From contig JBOZIK010000001.1 in the NCBI GenBank assembly GCA_051453625.1, positions 187,366,567-187,412,842 on the forward strand: a DNA stretch of 46,276 nucleotides, read 5' to 3'. Below the pieces are notes generated by a model. It saw nothing but the letters and a program-made list of their open reading frames with translations. It was not told where the DNA came from and did no database searches. Each line of letters begins with the position of its first letter. Within the stretch, counting starts at the first letter, position 1. Position numbers and translations under genes: made by a program. The stretch comes from Welwitschia mirabilis (lineage: Eukaryota > Gnetophyta > Gnetopsida > Welwitschiales). Of this stretch, positions 1 through 12,267 are shown piece by piece.

Positions 1-199
1 ATTCCTACCATTATTAGAGAGAATTGTCAAATTCCTACCATTATATTAGAGAGACAAAGAAAGTATGAAAATTGTCAAAAATAGAGAACCAATTACAAAA
101 TTAAATAGATTTAGAACATTTTAGCATTAATTCAAATGGTATTATTATGTTCCAAGATAGATTTTTGGTTCCTAATATAGATGGAATTAGACATAAGTT

Positions 200-1680
200 A
201 ATGTTTGAATTTCATAATTTACCTTAGTTCATCCTGGAGGAACTAAAATGTATCAAAACATGAAAAAAAACTTTTGTTGGCTAGAGATGAAAAAGGATAT
301 AACAAAATTTGTTTTAAGGTATCTTAATTATCAATAAATTAAATCAAAAGATATAAATCCAATAGGATTACTTTATCCTCATAATATTTCAAAACATAAA
401 TGGGACATGATTTTCATGGACTTTATTGTAAAACTTTCTAAAAATTAAAAAGGTAATGATTCTATTATGGTAATAATTAAGAGAGTACCTAAGTTAGTAC
501 ATTTTATATTCANNNNNNNNNNNNNNNNNNNNNNNNNNNNNNNNNNNNNNNNNNNNNNNNNNNNNNNNNNNNNNNNNNNNNNNNNNNNNNNNNNNNNNNN
601 NNNNNNNNNNNNTGGGACACGATTTGCATGGACTTTATTGTAAAACTTTCTAAAACTCAAAGAGGTAATGATTCTAATATGGTAATAATTAAGAGAGTAC
701 CTAAGTTAGTACATTTTGTTCTAGTAAAATTTACTTCTGATGCCAAAGATACAATTAAAGTATATATTCAAAATGTTGTTTGATTGCATGATGTACCTTT
801 ATTAATTATCTTTGATAGAGATTTAAAATTTACTTTTAAGTTTTGAGAAGAATTATAAAAGGATTTAAAGACCAAGTTAAATATGATCAATGAATTTCAT
901 CCTTAAATAGATGATTAAGTAAAAAGAGTTAATTAAATTTTAGAAGATCTTCTCAAAGCATGTATTATAGATAATTTCAAAAGTTGAAAAGACTACATAC
1001 CATTGGTAGAATGTGTATATAATAACAATTATCAGAGTTCATATCAAATGGCTCCATGTGAAGCCCTATATAATAGAAAATATAGAGCACCCACTTTATT
1101 AATAGAATTTGAATAAATATTAATGACAAAACTAGAAAAGTTATAATAAATGGAAAGTAAAATGAGGATCATTAAGGATAGACTTAAAGAAGTAGAAGAT
1201 AGAAAAAATATATATGAATAACTATAAAGAGGAGATATTAAGTTTAAAATAGGTGATCACTTATTTCTTAAAGTGTTACTAATGAAATTAGTAATGAGAA
1301 AAGTTAGGAGATTAAAATTATCTTCTTGATTCATTGGACCATTTGTAATATTAGAAAGAGTTAAACTTGTTACATACAAGTTTGTTCTACCTCCTTAATT
1401 ATTGCACATGCATGATGTTTTCTATGTAAATATGTTAAGAAATCATATTGAAACTCCTTATCATGTGTTAAATTAGTATCATATTTAGGTGGAGCTAGAT
1501 CATTTAATTGTAGAAAAATTAGAAGTAGTACTAGACCAATGAACTATCAATTTACGAAATAGGAAAATCCATCAAGTAAAGATAAAGCAAAGTAATCATA
1601 GTCTTAATGAAGCTACTTGAAAGCTAGAGGAAACAGTGAAAAATCAATACCTATATCTTTGTAAATCTCAAAATATATAG
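200..1680 (+). pseudogene. Ty3/gypsy integrase (pol C-terminal part), broken
   Basis: Integrase would insert the element cDNA into the nuclear genome. Seen in order: HPGGTKMY plus a WLEMKKDI-like zinc-finger region (about 227-345), in which the two finger cysteines read as tyrosines; a core start WDMIFMDFIVKL (401-436, repeated at 613-648); GNDS.MVIIKRVPKLVHF; FDRDLKF with the second Asp at 814-816; FHP..DD.VKRVN with Lys at 922-924 where the third catalytic acid (Glu) belongs; YNNNYQSSYQMAP.EALY (about 1018-1067); then the GPF-type C-terminal domain FIGPFVILERV, HDVFYVNMLR and a NEAT.KLEE tail ending near 1660. The reading frame carries many stops, mostly TAA/TAG where family members have Gln. 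The frame differs between the two sides of the first gap. Clearly non-functional. Confidence 0.88.
401..724 (+). repeat. Direct duplication around 100-N gap 513-612
   Basis: Positions 401-512 and 613-724 are the same integrase segment, about 90% alike, separated only by 100 N. The left copy has TAA where the right copy has CAA (left 446-448). Most likely overlapping contig ends that were not merged. Confidence 0.9.
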
Positions 1681-2091
1681 TTAGGTATTCTTAATCTTAG
1701 GACTGAATTAGTCTAAATGGNNNNNNNNNNNNNNNNNNNNNNNNNNNNNNNNNNNNNNNNNNNNNNNNNNNNNNNNNNNNNNNNNNNNNNNNNNNNNNNN
1801 NNNNNNNNNNNNNNNNNNNNTGCAACTCATTATCAGGTGTTAAATTGGTCTCATATTTAGGTGGAGCTCGATCATTTAATTGTAGAGAAGTCAGAAGTAG
1901 TGCTAGATCAATGAACTATCAATTTACGAAATAGGAAATCTATCAAGTGAAGATAAAGCAAAGTAATCATAATATTAATGAAGCTACTTGAAAGCTAAAG
2001 GAAATAGTGAAAAATCAATACCTATATATTTGTAAATCTCATAATATATAGTTAGGTATTCTTAATCCTAGAAGTAAATTAGTCTAAATGG
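1449..2091 (+). repeat. Direct duplication around 100-N gap 1721-1820
   Basis: Positions 1449-1720 and 1821-2091 both encode the last part of the integrase C-terminal domain and the sequence just after it. They differ by scattered substitutions. The pol 3' end is therefore represented twice in the assembly. Confidence 0.9.
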
Positions 2092-2438
2092 ATGAGGATA
2101 TCATATCTCATATATTGTAAGCCTTATTTACTTGAATATTAAGTATATAAATCTTTTAATTAAATGATTAATTATTCTTATTTAAAAGACTTATCAAAAT
2201 AAGATGGAATTTTAAATAAATCTTATTTTGTAATTTCTATAATTTACCATGAAAATGATAAAAATTATGTCAAAAAGTTTTTATAAGAAAAGGTATCCAA
2301 ACATTTAAAATTATATAATCCCATTATGTGAGGACTTACAATTACATGATAAAACTAATAAATTTAAAATTTTAGAATCTAATAATAATTTATTTTATAT
2401 CTAATTTACTCATTTAAATTCTTGGTAAATGTGATAGG

Positions 2439-2528
2439 TGTACTATATTAGGAATAGATATTTTCTTCTTTGTGTTATATAAGTGTACTATATTATGAAT
2501 AGACATTTTCTTTCTTGAGTTATATGAG
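2439..2528 (+). repeat. 45-bp tandem repeat in LTR-like region
   Basis: Two adjacent units start with TGTACTATATTA at 2439 and 2484 and share the core GAATAGA.ATTTTCTT. No gap lies near, so this is real tandem duplication. Short repeats of this kind are common in the U3 part of gypsy LTRs. Confidence 0.7.
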
Positions 2529-2949
2529 TAATAAATGTGATACATTAAGAAATAAATGAACATCTGAATAAGTACATGCCCTCTTATCTAGAACTAAAAA
2601 TAATAAATGAGTAGATTTACGCTACCATGACTTTTATCTTCTTAAGATGTGTAAGGGTACTTGGTTTATAACATACTTATTATCTTATTCATTGTAATTA
2701 AAGAGTGTGTCTCATTATGCCACATGATAATTCAACTCTATGTGTGCATTTGTTCTTTTAACACATGCCTTGGATGAGTTAAACTTACCTATAAGCCTAT
2801 AGAGGATTAAGAAGGAGTTAGCATAAGAAAATAATACAAAAAATTAACTTTGCTAATTAAAGCAAGAAGATTACTCATCATAGTTAGGTGCATGAGTCAA
2901 AAATATGATCTATTTTTTTAATATAATGTCATTATTATGAATACCACTT

Positions 2950-3330
2950 ATTAATACTAAATCATGTGATTTTGTGATCTTGAGCTATGTGCCTTTGTTT
3001 ATCTATATATAGAGATCCTTTCCTCTCTTACAAAGAGGAGATACTTTACATTTTTCCTTACAAGTGCATTTCCTTCTTTCCTCTTTCTTTCTTTCATTCT
3101 TTTGCTTATGGAGCTTAGAGCTTGGAAGATTAGAGATAAGGAACTCTTAAGCTTAAATCTTTATTACTCTTTAACTATCAAGGACTTACTAATTTTTCTA
3201 AGTAAGCTCTTTAGTCTTATTGTCCATATGATCTCTTCTTAAGATTCTAGTAAAATGATTTGATATTGCATTAGGGAATTATTTATGGTTTTCATGTAAT
3301 TATGTTATAAAATATTATTCACTTTCATTA
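2950..3330 (+). promoter_or_regulatory. Putative LTR core promoter and R region
   Basis: CTATATATAGAG at 3003-3014 is a good plant TATA box. It is followed about 15-90 bases later by CT-rich sequence (CCTTTCCTCTC, TTCCTTCTTTCCTCTTTC), the usual look of the transcribed leader of a plant LTR. It lies about 1.3 kb after the integrase remnant, where the 3' LTR is expected. No second LTR is in the window to confirm it. Confidence 0.4.
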
Positions 3331-4161
3331 ACTATTACCAAAACGCTAAGGAGACATAAGGGGTCTATTATGCTTGGTAATGGAGGTTACTAATGGATGA
3401 TTATAACTAAGTGATAGTGGGGTTAACTATTTAAAGAAAAAGAAATTTGGATACCCTTATTTATTTTAATATTATATTTTTATCTATTGTATAATAAATT
3501 AATTTTAATAGGGGAAAATTCTAATCCTCAAAAATCTCTTTTAGGCTAGTACTCCTTCAAGGTAATCCTATGGATAAATGTAAATGTTTTTGTGAATTGG
3601 TTTAATTTTCATTCCTAAATTAATTTGTAACAGTAGTATTTAACAAAATTATACTACAAATAATCAGATTATCTAGTGTATTCATTATTTTACCAATTTA
3701 AATTATTACATAATTATTTGTTAACCTTTATCATTTTTTCATTAAGACTTAAATTTGTAAAATAGATCCATCATAGCTTATTAAGTAATAGGTATAAATT
3801 AGTGAAAATTTTCTTGTAAGTCTATGTTATGAACATGCAAATGTAAAAATAATGTTTTTCCTAATATGTAATAATTTTTAAAAAAATTATCGATTAAAAT
3901 GCATTAGAAAATAAATGTAGAAAATAGTAAGCAATAATTACATTTATATAAATATCAGTTAGAATATATGTAAACTTGTGCATCCTAAGTTATAAGGAGT
4001 TAAATCATCTTTCTGAAACATCTTGTACCATTTAAAAAATCAAAGTATTTTGAAGTTATGATCATGTTAGTGTATTGTGATATGACTATAATTTTAGAAA
4101 CTTTGATAATTTTTAACCTTAAATGATGGCCTTATAAATAATATTTTAGGATAGTTTAAGT
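3331..4161. other. AT-rich spacer, no gene seen
   Basis: All frames are densely stopped and nothing resembles a known retroelement domain. It may be the remainder of the LTR or older decayed repeats. Confidence 0.5.
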
Positions 4162-4728
4162 TAGATTCTGAGGATCCTATTGAGTCTAGTTTATGAAAAA
4201 CTACTGTAATTTAACTTTTTTACTTCATAATTAATTACTTATTAATTTTAACTATGATGACTTCTTAGAGGCAAAAAATGTTATAACTAATGTTTCAAAT
4301 TATAGAAAAATTATTAATAAAACTTTATATGGAATTTTAGTATATAAGATATGTTTCTATTAGTAGCTTTAATTTAAATTATTTATAAATAATANNNNNN
4401 NNNNNNNNNNNNNNNNNNNNNNNNNNNNNNNNNNNNNNNNNNNNNNNNNNNNNNNNNNNNNNNNNNNNNNNNNNNNNNNNNNNNNNNNNNNNNNTAGATT
4501 CTAAGGATCTTATTATGAGTCTAGTTTATGAAAAACTACTGTAATTTAACTTTTTGCTTTATAATTAATTAATTATTAATTTTAACTATGATGTCTTCTT
4601 AGAGCCCAAAAATGTTATAACTAATGTTTTAAATTATAGAAAAATTATTAATAAAACTTTATATGGAATTTTAGTATATAAGATATGTTTCTATTAGTAG
4701 ATTTAAGTTAAATTACTTATAAATAATA
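4162..4728. repeat. Direct duplication around 100-N gap 4395-4494
   Basis: Positions 4162-4394 and 4495-4728 are near-identical non-coding AT-rich copies on either side of the gap. Confidence 0.9.
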
Positions 4729-6004
4729 TTTTATTTGTATAAATATCTATTTTACCTTTTTCCTTTGTCTTACTTTAAATGCGTACACTTAAATGTTTTT
4801 AAATTAGTAGTTTAAGTAACATAAATAGTTATTGGTTTAATACTTTTTTTTTAATTTGTAATGTAACCATCTAAACCTTGGATAAATAGTTTTATCTTAA
4901 CAATCATGATTGGGCTATACTTTCTTTTGTTTTTGTTCATTTCATTAATCCATGGAGATTGTCATATGAGAATGGAAGAATGTTTCTAGGATTGACATAC
5001 TTAGAGGTATGGATTAGTTTCTTTAAGTACATTATTAAGATATGATTTAATACATTTTAAATATTTTTATTATCATTGAAAGAAAGAAAAGAAAATAATA
5101 TTTTTTTATTTAAACTAAACGAAAGGATATTCTATTTCTTTAGATTTTTATTACTATAATTTTGAATATAGAGATGTTATAGTATGTTTATTTTCACTTT
5201 TATGATTGTTCCTATAAAATGAACCAAATAATGATTAGAATTATTATAACTAGGTAAATAATCTATTAAATANNNNNNNNNNNNNNNNNNNNNNNNNNNN
5301 NNNNNNNNNNNNNNNNNNNNNNNNNNNNNNNNNNNNNNNNNNNNNNNNNNNNNNNNNNNNNNNNNNNNNNNNCATTAAATATTCATATTAGTTAAATTGT
5401 ATGCATGTATTTTTGTGATGTATTCATTGAATAGGAGTACATCAAGATAATTCTAATAATATTTATCCCCATACTTAGATTTCATTACCAAGGTGGATTA
5501 CATTGTAGTTTTTTATAATACCCTTTTGGAAGTGGATTTAATCATCACTCTCTTGCCTTACCGATGTATAAACTTACTTAACTTAATATATTGAGCCTTT
5601 AACATTGATGAATTATATTACACCATTTAGAGATGTTTCAAGGAAGCAGGGATTATTTATAAGCATGCATCCGCCTCATCTACCACCTATCACCTATGTT
5701 AGAGGTATATCAAGGTGAAGTGTAAGCCTATGGAGTTGAGTCTAATCATGTTCATATATATTAAAACCTCAATTAGAACTAAATAACTTTTAGAGGATGG
5801 TCGGATATCAAGTTAGGAGGCTATTAATAAGAGTTACAACATCCTATTATATAGGTTAGGTATTATCCTTAAACTTATTTATGTATATTTGCAATAAGTT
5901 TACCTCTTTTTAACTATTTACAAAAATATTTTTTTATATGACAAAAACTAGGAAGAAATGGAGGACACAAATTTATAACATTGTTGTTATTTATAAATCA
6001 AAAT
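4729..6004. other. AT-rich spacer with 100-N gap 5273-5372
   Basis: No recognisable coding sequence. The gap at 5273-5372 is the only 100-N gap in the window whose flanks I could not match to each other. Confidence 0.5.
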
Positions 6005-6262
6005 AATCTAGAAACTAATTATAAATAAATATATAATATTAATATGATTTGTTTTTCTTAGAATATAGAAATGATAATAAATGANNNNNNNNNNNNNNNN
6101 NNNNNNNNNNNNNNNNNNNNNNNNNNNNNNNNNNNNNNNNNNNNNNNNNNNNNNNNNNNNNNNNNNNNNNNNNNNNNNNNNNNNAATCTAGAAATTAATT
6201 ATAAATAAATATATAATATTAATATGATTTATTTATTAGAATATAGAAATGCTAATAAATGA
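6005..6262. repeat. Direct duplication around 100-N gap 6085-6184
   Basis: Positions 6005-6084 and 6185-6262 are near-identical copies of AT-rich sequence with no coding content. Confidence 0.88.
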
Positions 6263-6690
6263 CTAAGTAAAGTTTGATCTTAGGTTATATTATGTCTATT
6301 AGATAATAATATTAAGAAAGAAAGAAAGGGAAAATAAAATAGAAAATAATAGTGCTTAATTATGGTAAGAGAAGAGAGGGTATCACATATATTTATGATA
6401 TTATTTATATGATTAAAGATTAAGAAGTTGATCTTAAGGAAGACATTTTAAAAATTTAAGATTACAAATAGTTTATTTTAATCATGAATTTATTATCTGT
6501 ATGAGTATTTTTAAGTTATCAACCATAACTAATATTATGAACTATTATTGTCTAGTTATGAGTTATTCATTGATGTCCAGAGTAATGTTATCAAATTATT
6601 TAGTTAATTAGTGTATGACATTATTAATATCAATAAGACTTATGCTTGTGATTTGTAACTTATTTATTAAGGGTTTTTACTCATGCTTTA

Positions 6691-8626
6691 TTACCTTAAT
6701 TAGATAATAACAATCATTGATTAACTATTAAAAAAAGTATGTATGATAGTGTAATACTATATAAGGGTAAATAAGAATATTGGATTTCTAGAGGTAGACA
6801 TCATTATTAGAAAATTGGGTTCATATGTAATTGATAACATATGAATTCAAACTACAAGTGGATTCTTTTTCTACCTTACCTCCTTTTTGAACTCTATCTT
6901 ATTTGTAACCAATAATTTTCTCAATAAAAGACAATAGACTTTAGGACTCTCTAGCCTCTTATCTAGCTTGTTAAAAGTCAATGGCCTTAGCTAGAATAAC
7001 ATGACTCTCCTAAACTTGGAACTTTTTTAAAATGAATTAATGGATGAATAATTTATTTGGAAAGATAATGAATGGTAGATCTTATTGATGAATAATGAAT
7101 TAAAACAATTTGTCAAGGAGTTTATGGCTATAACCCCATCTTTGACCATACTATTATTACTTCATGGCTAGCAAAAGATGCTTAATAAACCATAAACCTT
7201 TATTATTATCCATGACTATTTTATTAAAATAACTCTTGCATTTTAGGGAGTGGACCTCTATTGTTTAATAAGAAGAATGATATTTGCAATGTAGAGAACG
7301 ACTTGACAATTGTAAAAGAAAAGGAGGACTTTTAAAGGCCATGATAAAAGGCTAGTGAAATTTGGATTAGTTGAGTTTGTTATAAAAGAAAGTAGGAAGT
7401 TTTATCAATTCTTTTTTGAATCTTGTAAACTGGTATAATGAACTTCCCTAGTAACCAAAGAAATGGTAAACTATTTGAATAAGGATTTCATTTTAATTTA
7501 AATGATTATCTTGTTTAGATCTTAAGAAGTTCATACATAATGTTAAAAAGAGAATTTCCTATTCCTTATCATGTGGGTGCTATTTATGAATGTTTTAAAT
7601 GGTNNNNNNNNNNNNNNNNNNNNNNNNNNNNNNNNNNNNNNNNNNNNNNNNNNNNNNNNNNNNNNNNNNNNNNNNNNNNNNNNNNNNNNNNNNNNNNNNN
7701 NNNCACCTTTATTAGATAATAACAATCATTGATTAACTATTAAAAAAAGTATGTATGATATTGTAATACTGTATAAGTTATTAAGGGTAAACAAGCATAT
7801 TGGATTTCTAAAGGTAGACATCATTATTAGAAAATTAGGTTCATATGTAATTGATAATACATGAATTCAAACTATAAGTGGATTCTTTTTCTACCTGACC
7901 TCCTTTTTGAACGCTATCTTATTTATAACCAATAATTTTATCAATAAAAGACAATAGACTTTAGAACTCTCTAGCCTCTTATCTAGCTTGGTAAAAGTCA
8001 ATGGCCTTAGCTAGAATAACATGACTCTCCTGAACTTGGAACTTTTTTAAAATGAATTAATCGATGAATAATTTATCTGACAAGATAATGAACTTTAGAT
8101 CTTATTGATGAATAATGAATTCAAATAATTTGTCAAGGAGTTTATGGCTATAACCCCATCTTTGTCCATACTATTATTACTTCATGACTGGAAAAAGATG
8201 CTTAATGAACCATAAACCTTTATTATTATCCATGACTATTTTATTAAAATAATTCTTAAAATTTTAGGGAGTGGACCTCTATTGTTTAATAAGAAGAATG
8301 ATATTTAAAATGTAGAGAACTGCTTGACAATTGTAAAAGAAAAAGAGGACTTTTAAAGGCCATGGTAAAAGGCTAGTGAAATTTGGATTAGTTGAGTCTA
8401 TTATAAAAGAAAGTAGGAAGTTTTATCAATTCTTTTTTGAATCTTTTAAACTAGTATATTAAACTTCCCTAGTAACCCAAGAAATGGCAAACTATTTGAA
8501 TAAGGATTTCATTTTAATTTAAATTATTATCTTGTTTAGGATCTTAAGAAGTTCATACATAATGTTAAAATAGAGAATTTCCTATTCCTTATCATGTGGG
8601 TGCTATTTATGAATGTTTTAAATGGT
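6691..8626. repeat. 0.9-kb direct duplication around 100-N gap 7604-7703
   Basis: Positions 6691-7603 and 7704-8626 are about 95% alike. The right copy has roughly 10 extra bases near 7778. Both contain some moderately open plus-strand frames (for example around 8330-8470) that I could not assign to a family. The 423-base stretch before it (6263-6690 after the previous repeat) holds nothing recognised. Confidence 0.92.
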
Positions 8627-11519
8627 ATGTGCTATAGGAAGAGGATGCTCTCATAAAATATATGTTTTCCTTTCCATTTATAAAAATGAATTTTAGTATT
8701 CTTGATTTAAGATTGAAACATTTAATTTAGCTATATTCTATATTAGATTTTCGAGGTCTTTTAAATCCTTGGTGGATGTGAACTATTTTGAAAAGCATAC
8801 ATATATAAGAAAGATAAAAAGAATCAAAGTGATGCAATAGATTTTGAAGTCATACTATAGATGAATCCATCTAGTTATCAAGATAAAAAAGGTAGAAGTT
8901 TGTAAATACTTTAAAGAAGAAAGTGAAAAACCTAAAAAAGTAAAAAAATAAAACTTATCTATTGTCTTACATTAATCATGATTTTAAAGAATAAAATCCT
9001 CTTTTAAAAGAGACCATTGATTCTAAAGTAATAAAAGTTTTAAAACATTAGAAACTCTTACTTGAAGAGATGATGAGAATGCTCTTGATGATTTAGCCTT
9101 AAGATTAATTAATATTCATTTATGATAAATATATAAAGATAAAAAGCAAATAGTTATATGTGCTACTAGGAAGATTGTAAGTTTAACACAGTAAGTGGAA
9201 GCATTAAATATATAGTTACGTATTGCCTTTTCCTTAGATTTCTCTTCAAAATCAACACCTAGTAAAATTAACACTTCATGTAGATCTCTAATGTTTAAAG
9301 GTAAGGTGACCTCTAAATAAAATCTTCTAGGTATAGAATTCTATGTTCTTCCTTTGTCTTTGTTTTGTTATGTTCATTTTAATATGATTGATAGCATTCC
9401 CTTCCTTATTTAAAGGTCTTATTTTTGATCCTAACTAATTCTAGGTTTGGATTTATTGTATAGTGGGATGATCATATTTATTTTAGCTTTAGCTAAAAAG
9501 GTCTAACTATGATTATTTTTCTCTAGGAAACTTAATATAAGGGTCGATAAGTTTTCTTAAAGGGGAAAAATGCATACTGGATAATGCATGTAATAATATG
9601 AATAAAAATATATTAAATAGTAAATCTTACATTAATAAAGTAACATATGATTATACCTATCCTATGAAAAAACATGATAGAAAAGCTTATTATTTTCATA
9701 TTTCAAATTAGTATGATACATAATAACTCATGTAAGATTGACATAATTTTGTATTTCTTTAAGCATGTTAACAAATCAACAAAATTTAATAGAGTTAACA
9801 TAAATAGAATATATATTCTTCATTATAGTTATGAATGTTACTTATTTAACCATAAAACTTTATTTCCTTTACAGGGTTTTGGAGAATGCACAAAACACTT
9901 TTAACATTTTATCATAAAGATCACACTATAAATTTAAGAAACTAGGATTAGGAACTTACTGGATGAATCTTGATAGGAATTAATAGTAAATGATAAAGAG
10001 AAAATTCATAATAAAAAAATATCTAAGTGAAATATCCACTAGTACGTTGGAATCACCTAGAAATCGTTCTAATGGAGTAGGGTTGACATACATAAAAGTT
10101 TAGAAAATCTCTTAATAAATTGAAAATCTATATATAATGTGCTTATTAATGTTTACTATTGAGACATGTATTTTATATATCTTATCCCCTTTAATTTATG
10201 CTTATTATATCATCTTAATATTATTATTTATTATATTTTATTTATGAAATCATGCTAGTATCTTACTTTTAACATATTTTATTTATTATATCTTAATTTG
10301 AACATATTAACAAGTGCCTAAAAGTAGAACCTATGGAGTCCACTTTAGACCCTATTAAAAAGCTTTAGCATGAAACCATAATAACTTAGTTCATTATCAT
10401 GATGGTAGTTTCAAGCTAAGAGCCAAACTTTGGATGTATAATTCATATTAACTTATAGGCCATAAGTATATGTTAAATACGCTAGGAATATATTTTATTT
10501 TAAAAAATACTTGTCATAAGATCTTGATAGCACAAATTATTTCCCTTGATTAGAAAAGTGTTTCATAATGTTTACCATTAAGTGGTGATATCTCTGAATT
10601 TTAAGGCTATATGTATCCTTTCCTTTCTTATGGAGAAAGACACTAAATAATTGACTTATTTTTTGTATTTGTGCTAGGAGCTTAATGACTTCTTATGATC
10701 ATTCATGCTATAGGATTAGTTCTTTAGTATATGAAGGACTAAATGTATTGATTTTTCACCTTTGAGTTATTATTATAGTAATTAATCATGTACATATATC
10801 ATAGAGGATTAATCTTTAATGGCAATTTCTAGTCTTGATGCTTTTTCTCATTATTAATATTTGTCTGCATGGTTGTATGTTTTATTTATTTTGTTACTGA
10901 TGAATTTTATATTTAATAAGATATCTTATCTTTTATGTTAGTAGATATTTATAATTAAATTAAATTAAAGCAATTATGAAATTATTATAATAAATTTAGA
11001 TGTAAATATAATCATGATTTGCTGTAGCATGTGGAATTAATTGTAGTCTTGATCTAAAATTTACATTACTCTATGTTTTCATTGGATAAGCCTTTTGCCA
11101 TATTTATAATAATGGATTTTATATTTTGCTTTTGTTTTTACATTTATTATTTAGTAGTCAACTCTCACAAGTTTAGTATCATTTATATTCTTCTTATGGA
11201 ATATTCTTATTTTAGGTTTGTTATCCTATAATATACATGTACGTTTTTACTATCATCCAACTCAAATAATAGGTTTGAAAATGTTTTATTAAATAACCTT
11301 GTTAATAAATTATCTAAACTTAAATTTAATTAGAAAATAGCTAAAAAATAAACATAATTTTTATTCTTAGATTAATACCCTTTTCTATTCTAAACTTCCT
11401 TAAAAGTAATACTTCTACAAAAATTGGTGAAACTGATTTTAAAATAATAACTAAGACTCAAAAAACTATGGAGACATTGGATAGGCATGTCAAACTCAAA
11501 ACTTTTAGTAATCATATTA
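8627..11519. other. AT-rich spacer, no gene recognised
   Basis: Long AT-rich stretch, densely stopped on both strands. A 76-codon open frame at 9674-9904 (+) has no recognisable motif, an AT-driven composition and no homologous neighbour, so I do not call it a gene. Probably old decayed repeats. Confidence 0.45.
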
Positions 11520-11548
11520 CACCCTTAGCCTCACAGTATGTCATCAAG

Positions 11549-11610
11549 GAGGTTCAAACCCATAAAATCCTAAATGGAGGATAAATATTCCGCTAGATGG
11601 ACTACCCGTC
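11549..11610 (-). mobile_element. SINE-like tRNA-derived head, minus strand
   Basis: On the minus strand, TAGTCCATCTAG (from 11604) resembles a pol III A box and GGGTTTGAACC (from 11560) resembles a B box, about 43 bases apart. This is the spacing of internal promoters in tRNA-derived SINEs. The stretch keeps two CpGs (ACGGG, AGCGG), unlike its surroundings. No folded tRNA can be built, and the 3' tail of the element was not found. Confidence 0.35.
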
Positions 11611-11849
11611 AGTAATATACCTATACATCACTATTTTTTTAATTAATCATCAAGAAAGATAATTAAAAACCATAAAATACTTTAATTTTTATAAATAACT
11701 ATTTTATTCCATGGTTAAACATTATCTCTCAATTTATATCTCACAACATCAAACAACTAATTTCACATTCTTTTGTGGAGACTTTACATTTGTTTAATCA
11801 ACTAAACATTCAAATTTTTTTTCCTTAGAGACATCCTAAGTATCTCCTT

Positions 11850-11910
11850 AGAAACATTCTAATGATAGAGTACTACTCTTATGACTTTGTGGTTGTGAGT
11901 TTGATTCTTA
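11850..11910 (+). mobile_element. SINE-like tRNA-derived head, plus strand
   Basis: AATGATAGAGTAC (about 11861-11873) resembles the tRNA D-arm/A box, and GGTTGTGAGTTTGATTCT (11891-11908) closely resembles the B box and T-arm of plant tRNA-derived SINEs, with T where the invariant C of the CpG is expected. The element body probably continues to about 12030, where the sequence is duplicated across a gap. Too divergent to be a functional tRNA. Confidence 0.4.
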
Positions 11911-12267
11911 AAAATGTTTTTCAATAAAAAGAATTATATAATAAGATAAATATTTTCTATGTAGTATAAAAAGATATTGAATTTTTGCCTTGGCATCAAT
12001 ATCCATCTTATTTGCATTTTAATTAAATGATANNNNNNNNNNNNNNNNNNNNNNNNNNNNNNNNNNNNNNNNNNNNNNNNNNNNNNNNNNNNNNNNNNNN
12101 NNNNNNNNNNNNNNNNNNNNNNNNNNNNNNNNAGTTTGATTCTTAAAAAAGTCTTTCAATAAAAAGAATTATATACTAAGATAAATATTTTCGATGTAGT
12201 ATAAAAAGCTATTGAATTTTTGCCTTGGCATCAATCTCCATCTTTTTTGCATTTTAATGAAATGATA
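11898..12267. repeat. Direct duplication around 100-N gap 12033-12132
   Basis: Positions 11898-12032 and 12133-12267 are near-identical. The repeat starts inside the SINE-like B box, so the second copy carries only the B-box end of that element. Confidence 0.9.

Larger units (their letters stand above)
1..3330 (+). mobile_element. Degraded Ty3/gypsy LTR retrotransposon, 3' part
   Basis: The window opens inside the pol gene of a plus-strand Ty3/gypsy element. Seen: integrase zinc-finger, core and C-terminal homology from about 200 to 1680, then non-coding AT-rich DNA with a 45-bp tandem repeat and a TATA-like box near 3005, as expected for the U3/R part of a 3' LTR. The LTR borders (TG...CA) and the polypurine tract could not be fixed, so the right end is a guess. 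Two 100-N gaps with duplicated flanks interrupt the element. Gag, protease and RT would lie to the left, outside the window. Family assignment is firm; the precise lineage (Tekay/Del-like tail) is inference. Confidence 0.8.

Noticed and set aside
445-660. Minus-strand open frame across the first gap
   Set aside because: It is antisense to clear integrase homology and most of its length is N.
6691-8626. True segmental tandem duplication
   Set aside because: The copies abut an exactly 100-N gap like 15 other pairs, so an unmerged contig overlap is more likely.
9674-9904. 76-codon plus-strand open frame
   Set aside because: Composition is AT-driven (Ile, Asn, Lys, Phe, Tyr) and there is no motif.
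11850-11910. Functional tRNA gene
   Set aside because: Acceptor and anticodon stems cannot be paired; only the internal promoter boxes are recognisable, so a SINE-like remnant is preferred.
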